Source: BPGL01 sp035463115 (GTDB lineage Bacteria > Actinomycetota > UBA4738 > HRBIN12). Taken from it: a DNA stretch of 64,000 nucleotides. The position numbers and the translations under genes were made by a program. The notes beneath the pieces are model-generated. The model was not told the DNA's origin. It worked only from the letters and a program-made list of their open reading frames with translations, and searched no databases. Location: contig DATHTO010000020.1 in the NCBI GenBank assembly GCA_035463115.1, positions 15,357 through 79,356 of the forward strand, written 5' to 3'. Below, piece by piece: positions 36,216 to 45,260 of the stretch (its first letter is position 1; each line of letters opens with the position of its first letter).

Positions 36216-37872
36216 CGGAACGGTCCATCCGTTCCGGCGCCGACACGCCGAGGAGACCGAGGAGGTTCGCGAGCACCTGCTTCGTCGCGCGGCAGAGCCA
36301 GAGCCGTGCCTGCGTCAGTTCCGCGTCGTCGCCGACGACGCGGCAGTCCGTGTAGAAGCGATGGAACCGCGCCGCGAGGTCCTGCGACGCGTGCGCGAGG
36401 CGATGCGGCGCGCGCAGGTCCGCGGCGGTCGCGATCACGCCCGGCACGTCGGCGAGCGCCCGCAGGAGATCGGCCTCGGCCTCGTGCACCAGGAGGCCGA
36501 GGTCCACCTGCTCGATCGGGCGCGGTTCCACGCCGGCGTCGGCAGCCTTCCGGAGGATCGACGCGATCCTCGCGTGCCCGTACTGCACGTAATAGACCGG
36601 GTTGTCCATGGACTCGCGCGCGACGGCCTCGATGTCGAAGTTGATCGTCGCGTCGGGGCTGAACATCAGCAGGTGGAACCTGGCCGCGTCGGTCCCGACC
36701 TCGTCGAGCAGCTCGTCGAGCGAGACGAACGTGCCCGCGCGCTTGCTCATCGCGACCGGCTCGCCGCCGCGCAGGAACGCCACGAACTGGTACAGCACGA
36801 TCTCGACCGCCTCGGCGTCGTACCCGAGCGCGTCAGCGGCGCCGCGGACCCGCACGACGTCACCGTGGTGATCGGCACCCCAGACGTACACGAGGTGGTC
36901 GAAGCCTCGCGAGAACTTGTCGACGAGGTACGCACAGTCCGCGCCGAAGTACGTGTGCGCGCCGTTCGAACGGACGACCACGCGGTCCTTGTCGTCGCCG
37001 AAGTCGGTCGACCGGAACCAGACCGCTCCCTCCGCGTCGTACGCGTGCCCGCTGTCGCGCAACCGCTGGACCGCCGCGTCGATCTCGCCCTTCTCCGCGA
37101 GCGACGCCTCCGAGACGTAGGTGTCGAACCGCACGCCGAAGCGCGCGAGCGTCGCCTCGATCCAGGCGAGCACGCGACGGACGCCTTCGGCGCGCAGGCG
37201 CGCGAGGCGCTCGGCGGGCTCGAGATCGGCCAGGGACGGACCGTTCGCCTCCAGCACGTCGCGCGCGATGTCGGTGACGTACGCGCCGCGGTAGCCGTCG
37301 TCGGGCCACGCCGCCTCGCGGCCGAGGAGCTCCAGGTACGCCGCTTCGACCGACGCGCCGAACCGATCCATCTGGCCGCCCGCGTCGTTGAAGTAGTACT
37401 CGCGCTCGACGGTCCACCCCGCCGCCTCGAGCAGGCGCCCGATCGCGTCGCCGAGGGCCGCGTTGCGCGCGTGACCGACGTGCAGGGGCCCGGTCGGGTT
37501 GGCGCTCACGAACTCGACCTGGGCACGCCGGCCGGACGGCGCGACGGTTCCGTACGCGTCGCCTTCGGCGGCGATCCGCCGGACCACGTCGTGGAGCCAG
37601 TCGTCGGTCACGAACAGGTTGATGAACCCCGGCCCCGCGACCTCGACCTTCTCGATGAACGGCGCCGGAGGCATCGCGTCGACGACGTCCTGGGCGACCT
37701 CGCGCGGGGACCGTCGGAGCCGCCCGGCGACCGCGAGGGCCACGTTCGTCGCGAAATCGCCGTGCTCCTTCTGCTTCGGGGCGAGCAGCTCGGGGGTCGG
37801 AACCTCGCCCGCGTCGCCCACGACCGTTCGCAGCCCGGCGGCGATGACCTCGCGGAGCTGGTCCTCGATCAC
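36208..37872 (-). CDS. argS: Arginyl-tRNA synthetase
   Basis: A class I synthetase of 554 residues charging tRNA-Arg. The ATP-binding HIGH motif is PTGPLHVGHARNA, the KMSKS-like loop reads VAMSKRAGTFVSL, and the C-terminal anticodon-binding DALR domain ends at the stop. The GTG start overlaps the receiver gene stop as GTGA. A much longer open frame continues upstream across the antisense strand of nifJ, but it is a GC-driven shadow. A tRNA-Arg gene lies close upstream on the other strand. Confidence 0.97.
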   Translation of the reverse strand: MIEDQLREVIAAGLRTVVGDAGEVPTPELLAPKQKEHGDFATNVALAVAGRLRRSPREVAQDVVDAMPPAPFIEKVEVAGPGFINLFVTDDWLHDVVRRIAAEGDAYGTVAPSGRRAQVEFVSANPTGPLHVGHARNAALGDAIGRLLEAAGWTVEREYYFNDAGGQMDRFGASVEAAYLELLGREAAWPDDGYRGAYVTDIARDVLEANGPSLADLEPAERLARLRAEGVRRVLAWIEATLARFGVRFDTYVSEASLAEKGEIDAAVQRLRDSGHAYDAEGAVWFRSTDFGDDKDRVVVRSNGAHTYFGADCAYLVDKFSRGFDHLVYVWGADHHGDVVRVRGAADALGYDAEAVEIVLYQFVAFLRGGEPVAMSKRAGTFVSLDELLDEVGTDAARFHLLMFSPDATINFDIEAVARESMDNPVYYVQYGHARIASILRKAADAGVEPRPIEQVDLGLLVHEAEADLLRALADVPGVIATAADLRAPHRLAHASQDLAARFHRFYTDCRVVGDDAELTQARLWLCRATKQVLANLLGLLGVSAPERMDRSDG

Positions 37873-38255
37873 AGGGCATGCTCCTCGGTTCCGTCGATCC
37901 GATGACGTACCAGCCGCACGAGCGCGATCGGATCGAACGGCTTCGTCACGCGGTCGACGTCGTCGAGCGCCGCCGCGGCACCCGACGGGTCGTCGTACGT
38001 GCGCGCGGTGAGGAACACCAGCTGCGTCGAGGCGAGGTCCTCGTCGGCGCGGATGCGGTTCGCCACCTCGTATCCGTCGAAGCCCGGCATCATCACGTCG
38101 AGCACCACCGCGTCCGGACGGAGCTCCCGCACGCGATCGAGCGCCTCGCCGCCGTGCGACGCCGTCGAGACCTCGAACCCGTCGAGCCGGAAATTGACCT
38201 CGAGCAGGCGCAGGATCACCGGATCGTCGTCGACGAGGAGCACGCGCGGGGACAT
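37869..38255 (-). CDS. Single-domain response regulator (receiver only)
   Basis: A 128-residue CheY-like receiver with no output domain. The acidic pocket is LLVDDDP (about 6-12), the phospho-acceptor Asp lies in VVLDVMMPG and the switch residues are FLTAR and VTKPFDP. No histidine kinase is adjacent. It is the first gene of the argS-lysA-hom-thrC-thrB run and its stop overlaps the argS GTG. A TATGCT box (38264-38269) eight bases before ATG suggests a leaderless transcript. Confidence 0.9.
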   Translation of the reverse strand: MSPRVLLVDDDPVILRLLEVNFRLDGFEVSTASHGGEALDRVRELRPDAVVLDVMMPGFDGYEVANRIRADEDLASTQLVFLTARTYDDPSGAAAALDDVDRVTKPFDPIALVRLVRHRIDGTEEHAL

Positions 38256-38263
38256 CGGGATGG

Positions 38264-38269
38264 AGCATA
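38264..38269 (-). promoter_or_regulatory. Candidate -10 box for the receiver-argS-lysA-hom-thrC-thrB operon
   Basis: TATGCT on the minus strand ends eight bases before the ATG at 38255. No -35 box or ribosome-binding site is apparent, so a leaderless transcript is the simplest reading. Confidence 0.45.
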
Positions 38270-38303
38270 CCGACGGCCTTCGGGGCGGCCGCCGACGCGT
38301 TGC

Positions 38304-38309
38304 TAGACT
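38304..38309 (+). promoter_or_regulatory. Candidate -10 box of tRNA-Arg
   Basis: TAGACT on the plus strand would start transcription near 38316, about 45 bases before the tRNA. The leader contains two copies of GGGC(C)ATCCCGGTCC, a 14-15 base direct repeat. Confidence 0.45.
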
Positions 38310-38330
38310 CGTCGTCCCAGGCCACCGGCC

Positions 38331-38359
38331 GGGCCATCCCGGTCCGGGCATCCCGGTCC
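38331..38359 (+). repeat. Direct repeat in the tRNA-Arg leader
   Basis: Two adjacent copies of GGGCATCCCGGTCC (one with an extra C) lie just before the mature 5' end of the tRNA. They may be slippage products or influence 5' processing. Confidence 0.5.
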
Positions 38360-38360
38360 G

Positions 38361-38435
<75 letters not shown>

Positions 38436-38442
38436 CCGTACG

Positions 38443-39099
38443 ATGTCCCCGATGGCCGATCCTCGCGCGATGCGCGCGCCCACCGGGTTCCATGCGGACC
38501 GGATCCTCGAACGCGACGATCTCGTCGACGATCCGGTCGCGCAGTTCCGGCGGTGGTTCGACGAGGCCGCCGACGCCGGCGTTCCGCTGCCGAACGCGAT
38601 GGCGCTCGCGACGGCCGACGCCGACGGCCGGCCGAGCGTCCGGCACGTGCTGCTGCGCGGTGTCGACGAACGCGGGTTCACGTTCTTCACGAACCGCGAG
38701 AGCCGGAAGGGACGACAGCTCGACGAGAACCCGCACGCCGCTCTCGTCTTCCTCTGGAAGGAGCTCGACCGCCAGGTGAGCGTCGAGGGACGGGTCGAGC
38801 GCACCTCCGACGAGGAGTCCGACGCCTACTTCGGCGGGCGCCCCCGTGGCGCGCAGCTCGGAGCGTGGGGGTCGCCGCAGAGCGCGCCGATCGCCGGGCG
38901 CGACGACCTGATGCGCCTCGTCGCCGACGCCGACGCGCGGTTCGGCGAGGGGCCGGTCCCCCGGCCGCCCTTCTGGGGCGGGTTCCGCGTCGTCGCGGAC
39001 CGGATCGAGTTCTGGCAGGGCCACGAGCATCGGCTGCACGACCGCTTCGCGTACACGCGCGGCGCCGGCGGCTGGCACGTGGATCGACTCGCGCCCTAG
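38443..39099 (+). CDS. pdxH: Pyridoxamine 5'-phosphate oxidase
   Basis: An FMN enzyme oxidising pyridoxine or pyridoxamine 5'-phosphate to PLP. The 218-residue reading has the FMN-site RHVLLRGVDERGFTFFTN and SRKGRQLDENPHAALVF segments, and the C-terminal signature FWGGFRV..EFWQGHEHRLHDRF. Starts at 38443, 38452 or 38470 are possible; readings that start earlier enter the tRNA. The seven-base gap from the tRNA means it may be co-transcribed and freed by tRNA processing. PLP serves lysA, thrC and glyA nearby. Confidence 0.95.
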   Translation: MSPMADPRAMRAPTGFHADRILERDDLVDDPVAQFRRWFDEAADAGVPLPNAMALATADADGRPSVRHVLLRGVDERGFTFFTNRESRKGRQLDENPHAALVFLWKELDRQVSVEGRVERTSDEESDAYFGGRPRGAQLGAWGSPQSAPIAGRDDLMRLVADADARFGEGPVPRPPFWGGFRVVADRIEFWQGHEHRLHDRFAYTRGAGGWHVDRLAP

Positions 39100-39186
39100 C
39101 GCCCACGGAAGGTCCCGCAGGCGGCCCCCACCGGGCGGGTCGTTCGACCCCACGCTCGGGCCGGCCCGTCCGTCAGCATCGCTTCG

Positions 39187-42100
39187 ATGCAGACGGAGGT
39201 ACCTGGGGTACGTGCCGCGGTCCGCCCATGGGCGGTCGTCGACGGCAACGAGGCCGCCGCGACGATCGCGCACCGGCTCTCGGAGGTGATCGCGATCTAT
39301 CCGATCACCCCGAGCTCGCCGATGGGCGAGCTCGCCGACGCGTGGTCCGCGGCCGGCCGCCCGAACCTCTGGGGTGCCGTCCCGCGCGTCGTCGAGATGC
39401 AGAGCGAAGGCGGCGCCGCGGGCACCCTCCATGGCGCGCTCCAAGGTGGCGCGCTCGCGACGACCTTCACCGCGTCGCAGGGTCTCCTGCTGATGCTGCC
39501 GAACATGTTCAAGATCGCGGGCGAGCTCACCCCGTTCGTGATGCACGTCGCGGCGCGCACGATCGCCACCCATGCGCTGTCGATCTTCGGCGACCACAGC
39601 GACGTGATGGCGGCCCGCACGACGGGGTTCGCGATGCTCGCGAGCGCGTCGGTCCAGGAGGCGCACGACCTGGCGCTCGTGGCGCACGCCGCGACGTTGG
39701 AAGCGCGCGTCCCGTTCCTGCACTTCTTCGATGGATTCCGAACGTCGCACGAGGTCGGCAAGATCCGCCCGCTCGATGACGACGACCTCCTGGCGCTCGT
39801 CGACGACCGCGCGGTCCGCGCGCACCGCGACCGGGCGCTCTCCCCCGAACGGCCGAAGCTCCGCGGCTCGGCGCAGAACCCCGATGTGTTCTTCCAGGCG
39901 CGCGAGGCGTGCAGCCCGTTCTACGCCGCCGTCCCCGACATCGTGCAGGCGACGATGGATCGCCTGGCGGATCGGACCGATCGCCGGTACCACCTCTTCG
40001 ACTACGTCGGCCACCCCGAGGCCGAGCGCGTGCTCGTCCTGATGGGATCGGGCGTCGGTGCGGCGACCGAAGCCGTCGAGGCCCTGGTCGCCGGCGGCGA
40101 GCGGGTCGGGCTCGTCCAGGTGCGGCTGTACCGGCCGTTCTCCGCCGAGGCGTTCGTCGCGTCGCTGCCGACGTCGACGCGCGCGATCGCCGTCCTCGAC
40201 CGCACGAAGGAACCGGGCGCGCCGGGCGAGCCGCTGTACCAGGACGTCCAGACGGCGCTCGCCGAGGAGCTCCAAGCCGGACGCGCCCGGTTCGAGCTCG
40301 GCTCGCCGTTCGTGATCGGCGCCCGGTACGGGCTCTCGTCGAAGGAGTTCACGCCGGCGATGGCGAGATCGCTCCTGGATCACCTCGCGACGGCCGAGCC
40401 GCGGAACCACGTCACCGTCGGGATCGTGGACGACGTGAGCGGGTCGAGCCTCGACGTCGATCGCTCGTTCTCCACGGAACCCGACGACGTCGTCCGTGCC
40501 GTCTTCTTCGGCCTCGGTGCCGACGGCACCGTCAGCGCGAACAAGAACTCGATCAAGATCATCGGCGAGCGCACGGATCTGCACGCCCAGGGCTACTTCG
40601 TCTACGACTCGAAGAAGGCCGGTTCGGTGACGGTGTCGCACCTGCGGTTCGGCCCACGCCCGATCTCGTCGGCGTACCTGATCGATCGCGCGAACCTCGT
40701 CGCGGTGCACGAGTTCGAGCGCCTCGACCGGATCGACGTGCTCGCGATCGCGGAACCGGGCGCGACGCTGCTGCTGAACAGTCCCTACGGCGACGACACG
40801 TGGACGCACCTGCCCGTCGAGGTGCAGCAGCGGATCATCGACCTCGGCCTTCGGGTGTTCGTCGTCGACGCGTACGCGGTGGCGAAGACGGCGGGCCTCG
40901 GGAGCCGCGTGAACACGGTGCTGCAGACGTGCTTCTTCCGACTGACCGACATCCTGCCGTTCGACGAGGCCGTCCACGCGATCAAGGACGCGATCGTGAA
41001 GAGCTACGGCAAACGTGGCGAGTCGGTGCTCGCGCGGAACTTCGCCGCCGTCGACGCCGCCGTCGCTGCGCTGCACGAGATGCGTGTTCCGGAGCGCGCG
41101 ACCGCGACGCGGACCCGCCCGCCGGCGGTCGATGCGGAGGCGCCTGGCTTCGTGCAGCGGGTGACGGCGCGGATCCTCGCCGGCGAAGGCGACCTGCTGC
41201 CCGTGAGCGCCCTTCCGGTCGACGGAACGTTCCCGACCGACACCGCTCGGTGGGAGAAACGCTCGATCGCGCACGAGATCCCGATCTGGGATCCCGAGAT
41301 CTGCATCGACTGCGCGAAGTGCGCGCTCGTGTGCCCGCACGCGGCGATCCGGATGAAGGTCTACGAGCCCGGCGAGGTCGAGGGTGCGCCGGAGACCTTC
41401 GCGCACAAGGAGTGGAAGGACCGGGAGCATCCTGGACGGTGGATGACGATCCAGGTCGCGCCCGACGACTGCACCGGATGTGGCATCTGTGTCGACGTGT
41501 GCCCCGCCCGGAGCAAGGAAGCGGTCAAGCACAAGGCGATCGACATGGCGCCGAAGCGCGACCACCTCGAGCGCGAGCGCGCGAACCTCGGGTTCTTCCT
41601 CGACATCCCGGATCCGGCACGCGCCGACGTGCGCGCCGACACGGTGAAGGGATCGCAGCAGCTCCGGCCGATGTTCGAGTACAGCGGCGCGTGCAGCGGT
41701 TGCGGCGAGACGCCCTACCTGAAGATCTTGACCCAGCTCGTCGGCGATCGGATGGTCGTCGCGAACGCCACGGGGTGTTCGTCGATCTACGGGGGGAACC
41801 TCCCGACGACGCCGTGGTCCGTCGGCGACGACGGGCGCGGCCCCGCGTGGGCGAACTCCCTGTTCGAGGACAACGCCGAGTTCGGCCTCGGCATCCGCCT
41901 CGCCGCTGACGCCCGTCGCGACCTCGCCGTCGAGCTCCTCGAGCGGCTCGCCGACGAGCTCGATCCCGACGTCGTCGCCGCGACGCTCGCCGCCGTCGAC
42001 GCCCGCGACGACGCCACGATCGGCGCGCAACGCGAACGGATCGAGTCGCTCCGCAGGCGGCTGTTCGCCGTGAGCGATCCTCGCGCACGGAACCTCGAAG

Positions 42101-42807
42101 CCGTCCTCGACGCGTTGCTCCCGACGAGCGTCTGGATCGTCGGCGGCGACGGATGGGCCTACGACATCGGGTTCGGGGGGCTCGATCACGTCCTCGCCAC
42201 CGGCCGGAACGTCAACGTCCTCGTCCTCGACACCGAGGTCTACTCGAACACGGGCGGTCAGGCGTCGAAGGCGACGCCGCGTGGCGCGGTCGCGAAGTTC
42301 GCCGCGGCCGGCAAGGAACAGGGCAAGAAGGACCTGGGTCAGATCGCGACCGCGTACGGCGACGTGTACGTCGGGCAGATCGCCCTGGGCGCCGACATGC
42401 CACACGCGGTCAAGACGATCGCCGAGGCCGAGGCGCACGACGGGCCGTCGCTCGTGATCGCGTACAGCACCTGCATCGCCCACGGGATCGACATGTCGAC
42501 CTCGATGACGCACCAGAAGGAGGCCGTCGACAGCGGCTACTGGCCGCTGTGGCGGTACGATCCGGCGCTCTCCCGAGCGGGCCAGCCTCCCTTCCGCCTC
42601 GACTCGAAGCGGCCGAAGCTGCCGCTGAAGGATTTCGCGCTGCAGGAGGCTCGGTTCGCGATGCTCGAGCGGACCGATCCCGATCGCGCGCACGAGCTGC
42701 TCGATCGCGCCCAGGCCGACGTCGACGCGCGGTGGCATCTGTACGAGCAGCTCGCCGGGATCGAGCGGGCGGCCGACCACCCCGACGTGGAGGAGCGCTC
42801 GACGTGA
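39187..42807 (+). CDS. nifJ: Pyruvate:ferredoxin (flavodoxin) oxidoreductase
   Basis: A single-chain PFOR of 1206 residues that oxidatively decarboxylates pyruvate to acetyl-CoA and reduces ferredoxin. The pyruvate-binding domain opens with YPITPSSPMGE (about 38-48). Two ferredoxin-type clusters are seen at CIDCAKCALVCP (from Cys706) and CTGCGICVDVC (from Cys762). The thiamine-pyrophosphate region begins GGDGWAYDIG (about 986) and runs to NTGGQASKATPRG; the proximal-cluster cysteines GACSGCGE, ATGCSS and STCIAHG are present. All domains are intact. The enzyme family is often oxygen-sensitive, yet aerobic oxidase genes are nearby. Confidence 0.97.
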   Translation: MQTEVPGVRAAVRPWAVVDGNEAAATIAHRLSEVIAIYPITPSSPMGELADAWSAAGRPNLWGAVPRVVEMQSEGGAAGTLHGALQGGALATTFTASQGLLLMLPNMFKIAGELTPFVMHVAARTIATHALSIFGDHSDVMAARTTGFAMLASASVQEAHDLALVAHAATLEARVPFLHFFDGFRTSHEVGKIRPLDDDDLLALVDDRAVRAHRDRALSPERPKLRGSAQNPDVFFQAREACSPFYAAVPDIVQATMDRLADRTDRRYHLFDYVGHPEAERVLVLMGSGVGAATEAVEALVAGGERVGLVQVRLYRPFSAEAFVASLPTSTRAIAVLDRTKEPGAPGEPLYQDVQTALAEELQAGRARFELGSPFVIGARYGLSSKEFTPAMARSLLDHLATAEPRNHVTVGIVDDVSGSSLDVDRSFSTEPDDVVRAVFFGLGADGTVSANKNSIKIIGERTDLHAQGYFVYDSKKAGSVTVSHLRFGPRPISSAYLIDRANLVAVHEFERLDRIDVLAIAEPGATLLLNSPYGDDTWTHLPVEVQQRIIDLGLRVFVVDAYAVAKTAGLGSRVNTVLQTCFFRLTDILPFDEAVHAIKDAIVKSYGKRGESVLARNFAAVDAAVAALHEMRVPERATATRTRPPAVDAEAPGFVQRVTARILAGEGDLLPVSALPVDGTFPTDTARWEKRSIAHEIPIWDPEICIDCAKCALVCPHAAIRMKVYEPGEVEGAPETFAHKEWKDREHPGRWMTIQVAPDDCTGCGICVDVCPARSKEAVKHKAIDMAPKRDHLERERANLGFFLDIPDPARADVRADTVKGSQQLRPMFEYSGACSGCGETPYLKILTQLVGDRMVVANATGCSSIYGGNLPTTPWSVGDDGRGPAWANSLFEDNAEFGLGIRLAADARRDLAVELLERLADELDPDVVAATLAAVDARDDATIGAQRERIESLRRRLFAVSDPRARNLEAVLDALLPTSVWIVGGDGWAYDIGFGGLDHVLATGRNVNVLVLDTEVYSNTGGQASKATPRGAVAKFAAAGKEQGKKDLGQIATAYGDVYVGQIALGADMPHAVKTIAEAEAHDGPSLVIAYSTCIAHGIDMSTSMTHQKEAVDSGYWPLWRYDPALSRAGQPPFRLDSKRPKLPLKDFALQEARFAMLERTDPDRAHELLDRAQADVDARWHLYEQLAGIERAADHPDVEERST

Positions 42808-43841
42808 CGCCCGACCTCACGACCCGATACCTCGGGCTCACCCTGCAGAGCCCCATCGTGCCGTCGGCGTCGCCGATCGGGCAGCGGATCGACACCCTCC
42901 GGGCCCTCGAAGGTGCCGGCGTCGGCGCGGTCGTGCTGCCGTCGCTGTTCGAGGAGCAGATCGAGCACGAAGAGACGCAGCTCCACGGCGTGTACGAGCT
43001 CGGGACCGAGAGCTTCGCCGAAGCCCTCACCTACCTGCCCGAGATGGACGACTACACGAGCTCGTCCGATGCGTACCTCCGGCACCTCGCGGCATGCACC
43101 GGCGAGCTGTCGATCCCGGTGATCGCCAGCTTGAACGGCATCACCCCCGGCGGCTGGATCGCCCACGCGAAACGGCTGCAGGACGCCGGCGCCGCGGCGA
43201 TCGAGCTGAACGTGTACTTCATCGCCGCGGATCCCGACGAGACCGCCGACGAGGTCGAGGAGCGCTACGTGAAGCTCGTCGAGGCGGTGCGTGGCGAGGT
43301 GACGATCCCGCTCGCCGTGAAGATCGGGCCGTTCTTCAGCTCGGTCGGTCACATCGCGCACCGGCTCGTCGCCGCGGGTGCCGACGGGCTCGTCCTGTTC
43401 AACCGGTTCATGCAACCGGACATCGACGTCGAGACGCTGACGCTCGATCCCACGCTGCACCTGTCGAGCAGCGCCGAACTGGCGCTCCCGCTGCGGTGGA
43501 TCGGCATCCTCCGCGACCGCGTGCACGCCTCGCTCGCGCTGACGACCGGCGTCCACGTCTGGCAGGACGTCGCGAAGGCCCTGCTCGCCGGCGCCGACGT
43601 GACGATGACCGCCAGCGCGCTCCTGCGAGAAGGCCCGGGCGCCGCGATCGCGATGCGGGACGGGCTCGTCGCGTGGATGAGCGAGCACGGCTACGCATCG
43701 GTCGATCAGCTGCGCGGGTCGATGAGCATGGCGAAGGTTCCGAACCCCGTCGCGTACGCGCGGGCGAACTACGCACGGTTGGTCACCGCGTTCGTCAGCC
43801 CGTACGACTGGCGCGGCGTCGACGCGGCGCACCGGACGTGA
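42804..43841 (+). CDS. Dihydroorotate dehydrogenase-like FMN protein, NifJ partner
   Basis: A 345-residue TIM-barrel protein related to dihydroorotate dehydrogenase. It starts TPDLTTRYLGLTLQSPIVPSASP. The catalytic Asn-x-Ser-Cys/Ser-Pro-Asn segment is replaced by LNVYFIAADPDETADE, so orotate formation is unlikely. Such proteins are often found next to nifJ and may act as an electron-transfer partner, which is inference. The GTG start overlaps the nifJ stop as GTGA. A separate pyrD lies 6 kb further right. Confidence 0.85.
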   Translation: MTPDLTTRYLGLTLQSPIVPSASPIGQRIDTLRALEGAGVGAVVLPSLFEEQIEHEETQLHGVYELGTESFAEALTYLPEMDDYTSSSDAYLRHLAACTGELSIPVIASLNGITPGGWIAHAKRLQDAGAAAIELNVYFIAADPDETADEVEERYVKLVEAVRGEVTIPLAVKIGPFFSSVGHIAHRLVAAGADGLVLFNRFMQPDIDVETLTLDPTLHLSSSAELALPLRWIGILRDRVHASLALTTGVHVWQDVAKALLAGADVTMTASALLREGPGAAIAMRDGLVAWMSEHGYASVDQLRGSMSMAKVPNPVAYARANYARLVTAFVSPYDWRGVDAAHRT

Positions 43842-43863
43842 GGACCGAGCGCGACGACGGCGC

Positions 43864-43869
43864 TACCCT
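43864..43869 (+). promoter_or_regulatory. Candidate -10 box of the M20 dipeptidase gene
   Basis: TACCCT lies eight bases before the ATG at 43878, the same leaderless geometry as at other operon heads. No -35 hexamer is evident. Confidence 0.35.
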
Positions 43870-43877
43870 CCTCGTCC

Positions 43878-45215
43878 ATGGACACCGACGAGTTGCGCCG
43901 ACGCATCCACGACGACATGCCGCGCACGGTCGACGAGCTCGGACGGCTCGTCCGGATCCCGTCGATCGGCTATCCCGGCTACGACCCCGCGAACGTCCGG
44001 GCGAGCGGCGAGGCCACGAGGGACATCCTCGCCGACGCCGGCTTCGACGGCGTTCGCTTGCTCGAGCTCGGCGACGGTCATCCCGCCGTGTTCGGCGAGC
44101 GCCGGGGGCCCGAGGGATCGCCGACCGTCCTGCTCTACGCGCACCATGACGTGCAACCCGAAGGCGACGGCACCGCCTGGACGACACCACCGTTCGAACC
44201 CGAGGTCCGTGACGGACGGATGTACGGCCGCGGCGCCGCCGACGACAAGTCGGGCATCGTGATCCACGCGGCCGCGATGCGGGCGGTCGGCGACCAGCTG
44301 CGCTGCTCCGTCAAGGTCGTCGTCGAGGGCGAGGAGGAGTGTTCGACGGCGCACCTCCCCGATCTCGTCCACGGGAACGGCGACCTGCTGCGCGCCGACG
44401 TCGCGTTCGTCGCCGACGGCGGCAACTACCGGACGGGGGTCCCGACGATCGGCACGAGCGTGCGTGGCGTGACGGACTGCGTGGTGCAGGTCGACGTGCT
44501 CCCGCAGGCACAGCACAGTGGCTCGTTCGGCGGTCCGATCCCGGACGCCATCACGTCACTCGCCCGCATGCTCGCGACGCTGCACACCGACGACGGCGAC
44601 GTCGCGATCGGAGGGCTGCACCGCTTCGCGTGGCAGGGCACCTCGATCCCCGAAGACGAGTTCCGCGCCGAGGCCGGCGTCTTCCCCGAGGTGCAGATGA
44701 TCGGCACGGGCCCGCTCACCGATCGGCTGCTCTCGAAGCCGGCCGTCGCGGTGCTGGGCTTCGACGCGCCGCGTGTCTCGGAGTCCTCCAACCAGATCGT
44801 GCCGACGGCCCGCGCGCGGGTCAGCCTCCGGCTCGCGCCGGGCCAGGACGCGAGCGCGGCCCGCGACGCCCTCGTCCGCCACCTCGAGGCCGCCGCTCCG
44901 TGGGGTGTCCGCGTGACGATCGACGCGGCCGAGGCGGGCATGGGCTACCTGGTCGACCCGACCACCGCCGCCTACGGCGCGACGGTGCGCGCGTTGTCCG
45001 AAGCGTTCGACGGCAAAGACGTCGTCGCGATGGGCAGCGGCGGCTCGATCCCGCTCGTCCCCATGCTCGCCGAGACCTTCCCCGGGATCGAGGTGCTCAT
45101 CGTGGGCGCCGGTGACGATCGCTCGAACGTCCACTCGATCGACGAGAGCGTCGACCTCGAGGACCTCGAGCGCATGATCGTCGCGGAGTCGCTGTTCCTG
45201 CTCGACCCCTCGTGA
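43878..45215 (+). CDS. M20-family metallopeptidase / dipeptidase
   Basis: A 445-residue zinc peptidase, cytoplasmic. Metal-ligand motifs are LLYAHHDVQPEG (about 90-101), GRGAADDKSG, EGEEECST and the late His in a RSNVHSIDESV segment. The dimerisation domain lies at about 195-320. The layout fits cytosolic non-specific dipeptidase or related acyl-amino-acid hydrolases; the true substrate is not known. It follows the nifJ partner gene by 36 bases. Confidence 0.9.
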   Translation: MDTDELRRRIHDDMPRTVDELGRLVRIPSIGYPGYDPANVRASGEATRDILADAGFDGVRLLELGDGHPAVFGERRGPEGSPTVLLYAHHDVQPEGDGTAWTTPPFEPEVRDGRMYGRGAADDKSGIVIHAAAMRAVGDQLRCSVKVVVEGEEECSTAHLPDLVHGNGDLLRADVAFVADGGNYRTGVPTIGTSVRGVTDCVVQVDVLPQAQHSGSFGGPIPDAITSLARMLATLHTDDGDVAIGGLHRFAWQGTSIPEDEFRAEAGVFPEVQMIGTGPLTDRLLSKPAVAVLGFDAPRVSESSNQIVPTARARVSLRLAPGQDASAARDALVRHLEAAAPWGVRVTIDAAEAGMGYLVDPTTAAYGATVRALSEAFDGKDVVAMGSGGSIPLVPMLAETFPGIEVLIVGAGDDRSNVHSIDESVDLEDLERMIVAESLFLLDPS

Positions 45216-45247
45216 GGCACCCGCTCGGCGGAAACGCGCGACGCTGC

Positions 45248-45253
45248 TAGGTT
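45248..45253 (+). promoter_or_regulatory. Candidate -10 box of bpa
   Basis: TAGGTT ends seven bases before the ATG at 45261, which supports that ATG over a TTG at 45252 lying inside the box. Confidence 0.4.
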
Positions 45254-45260
45254 GCCCGAC

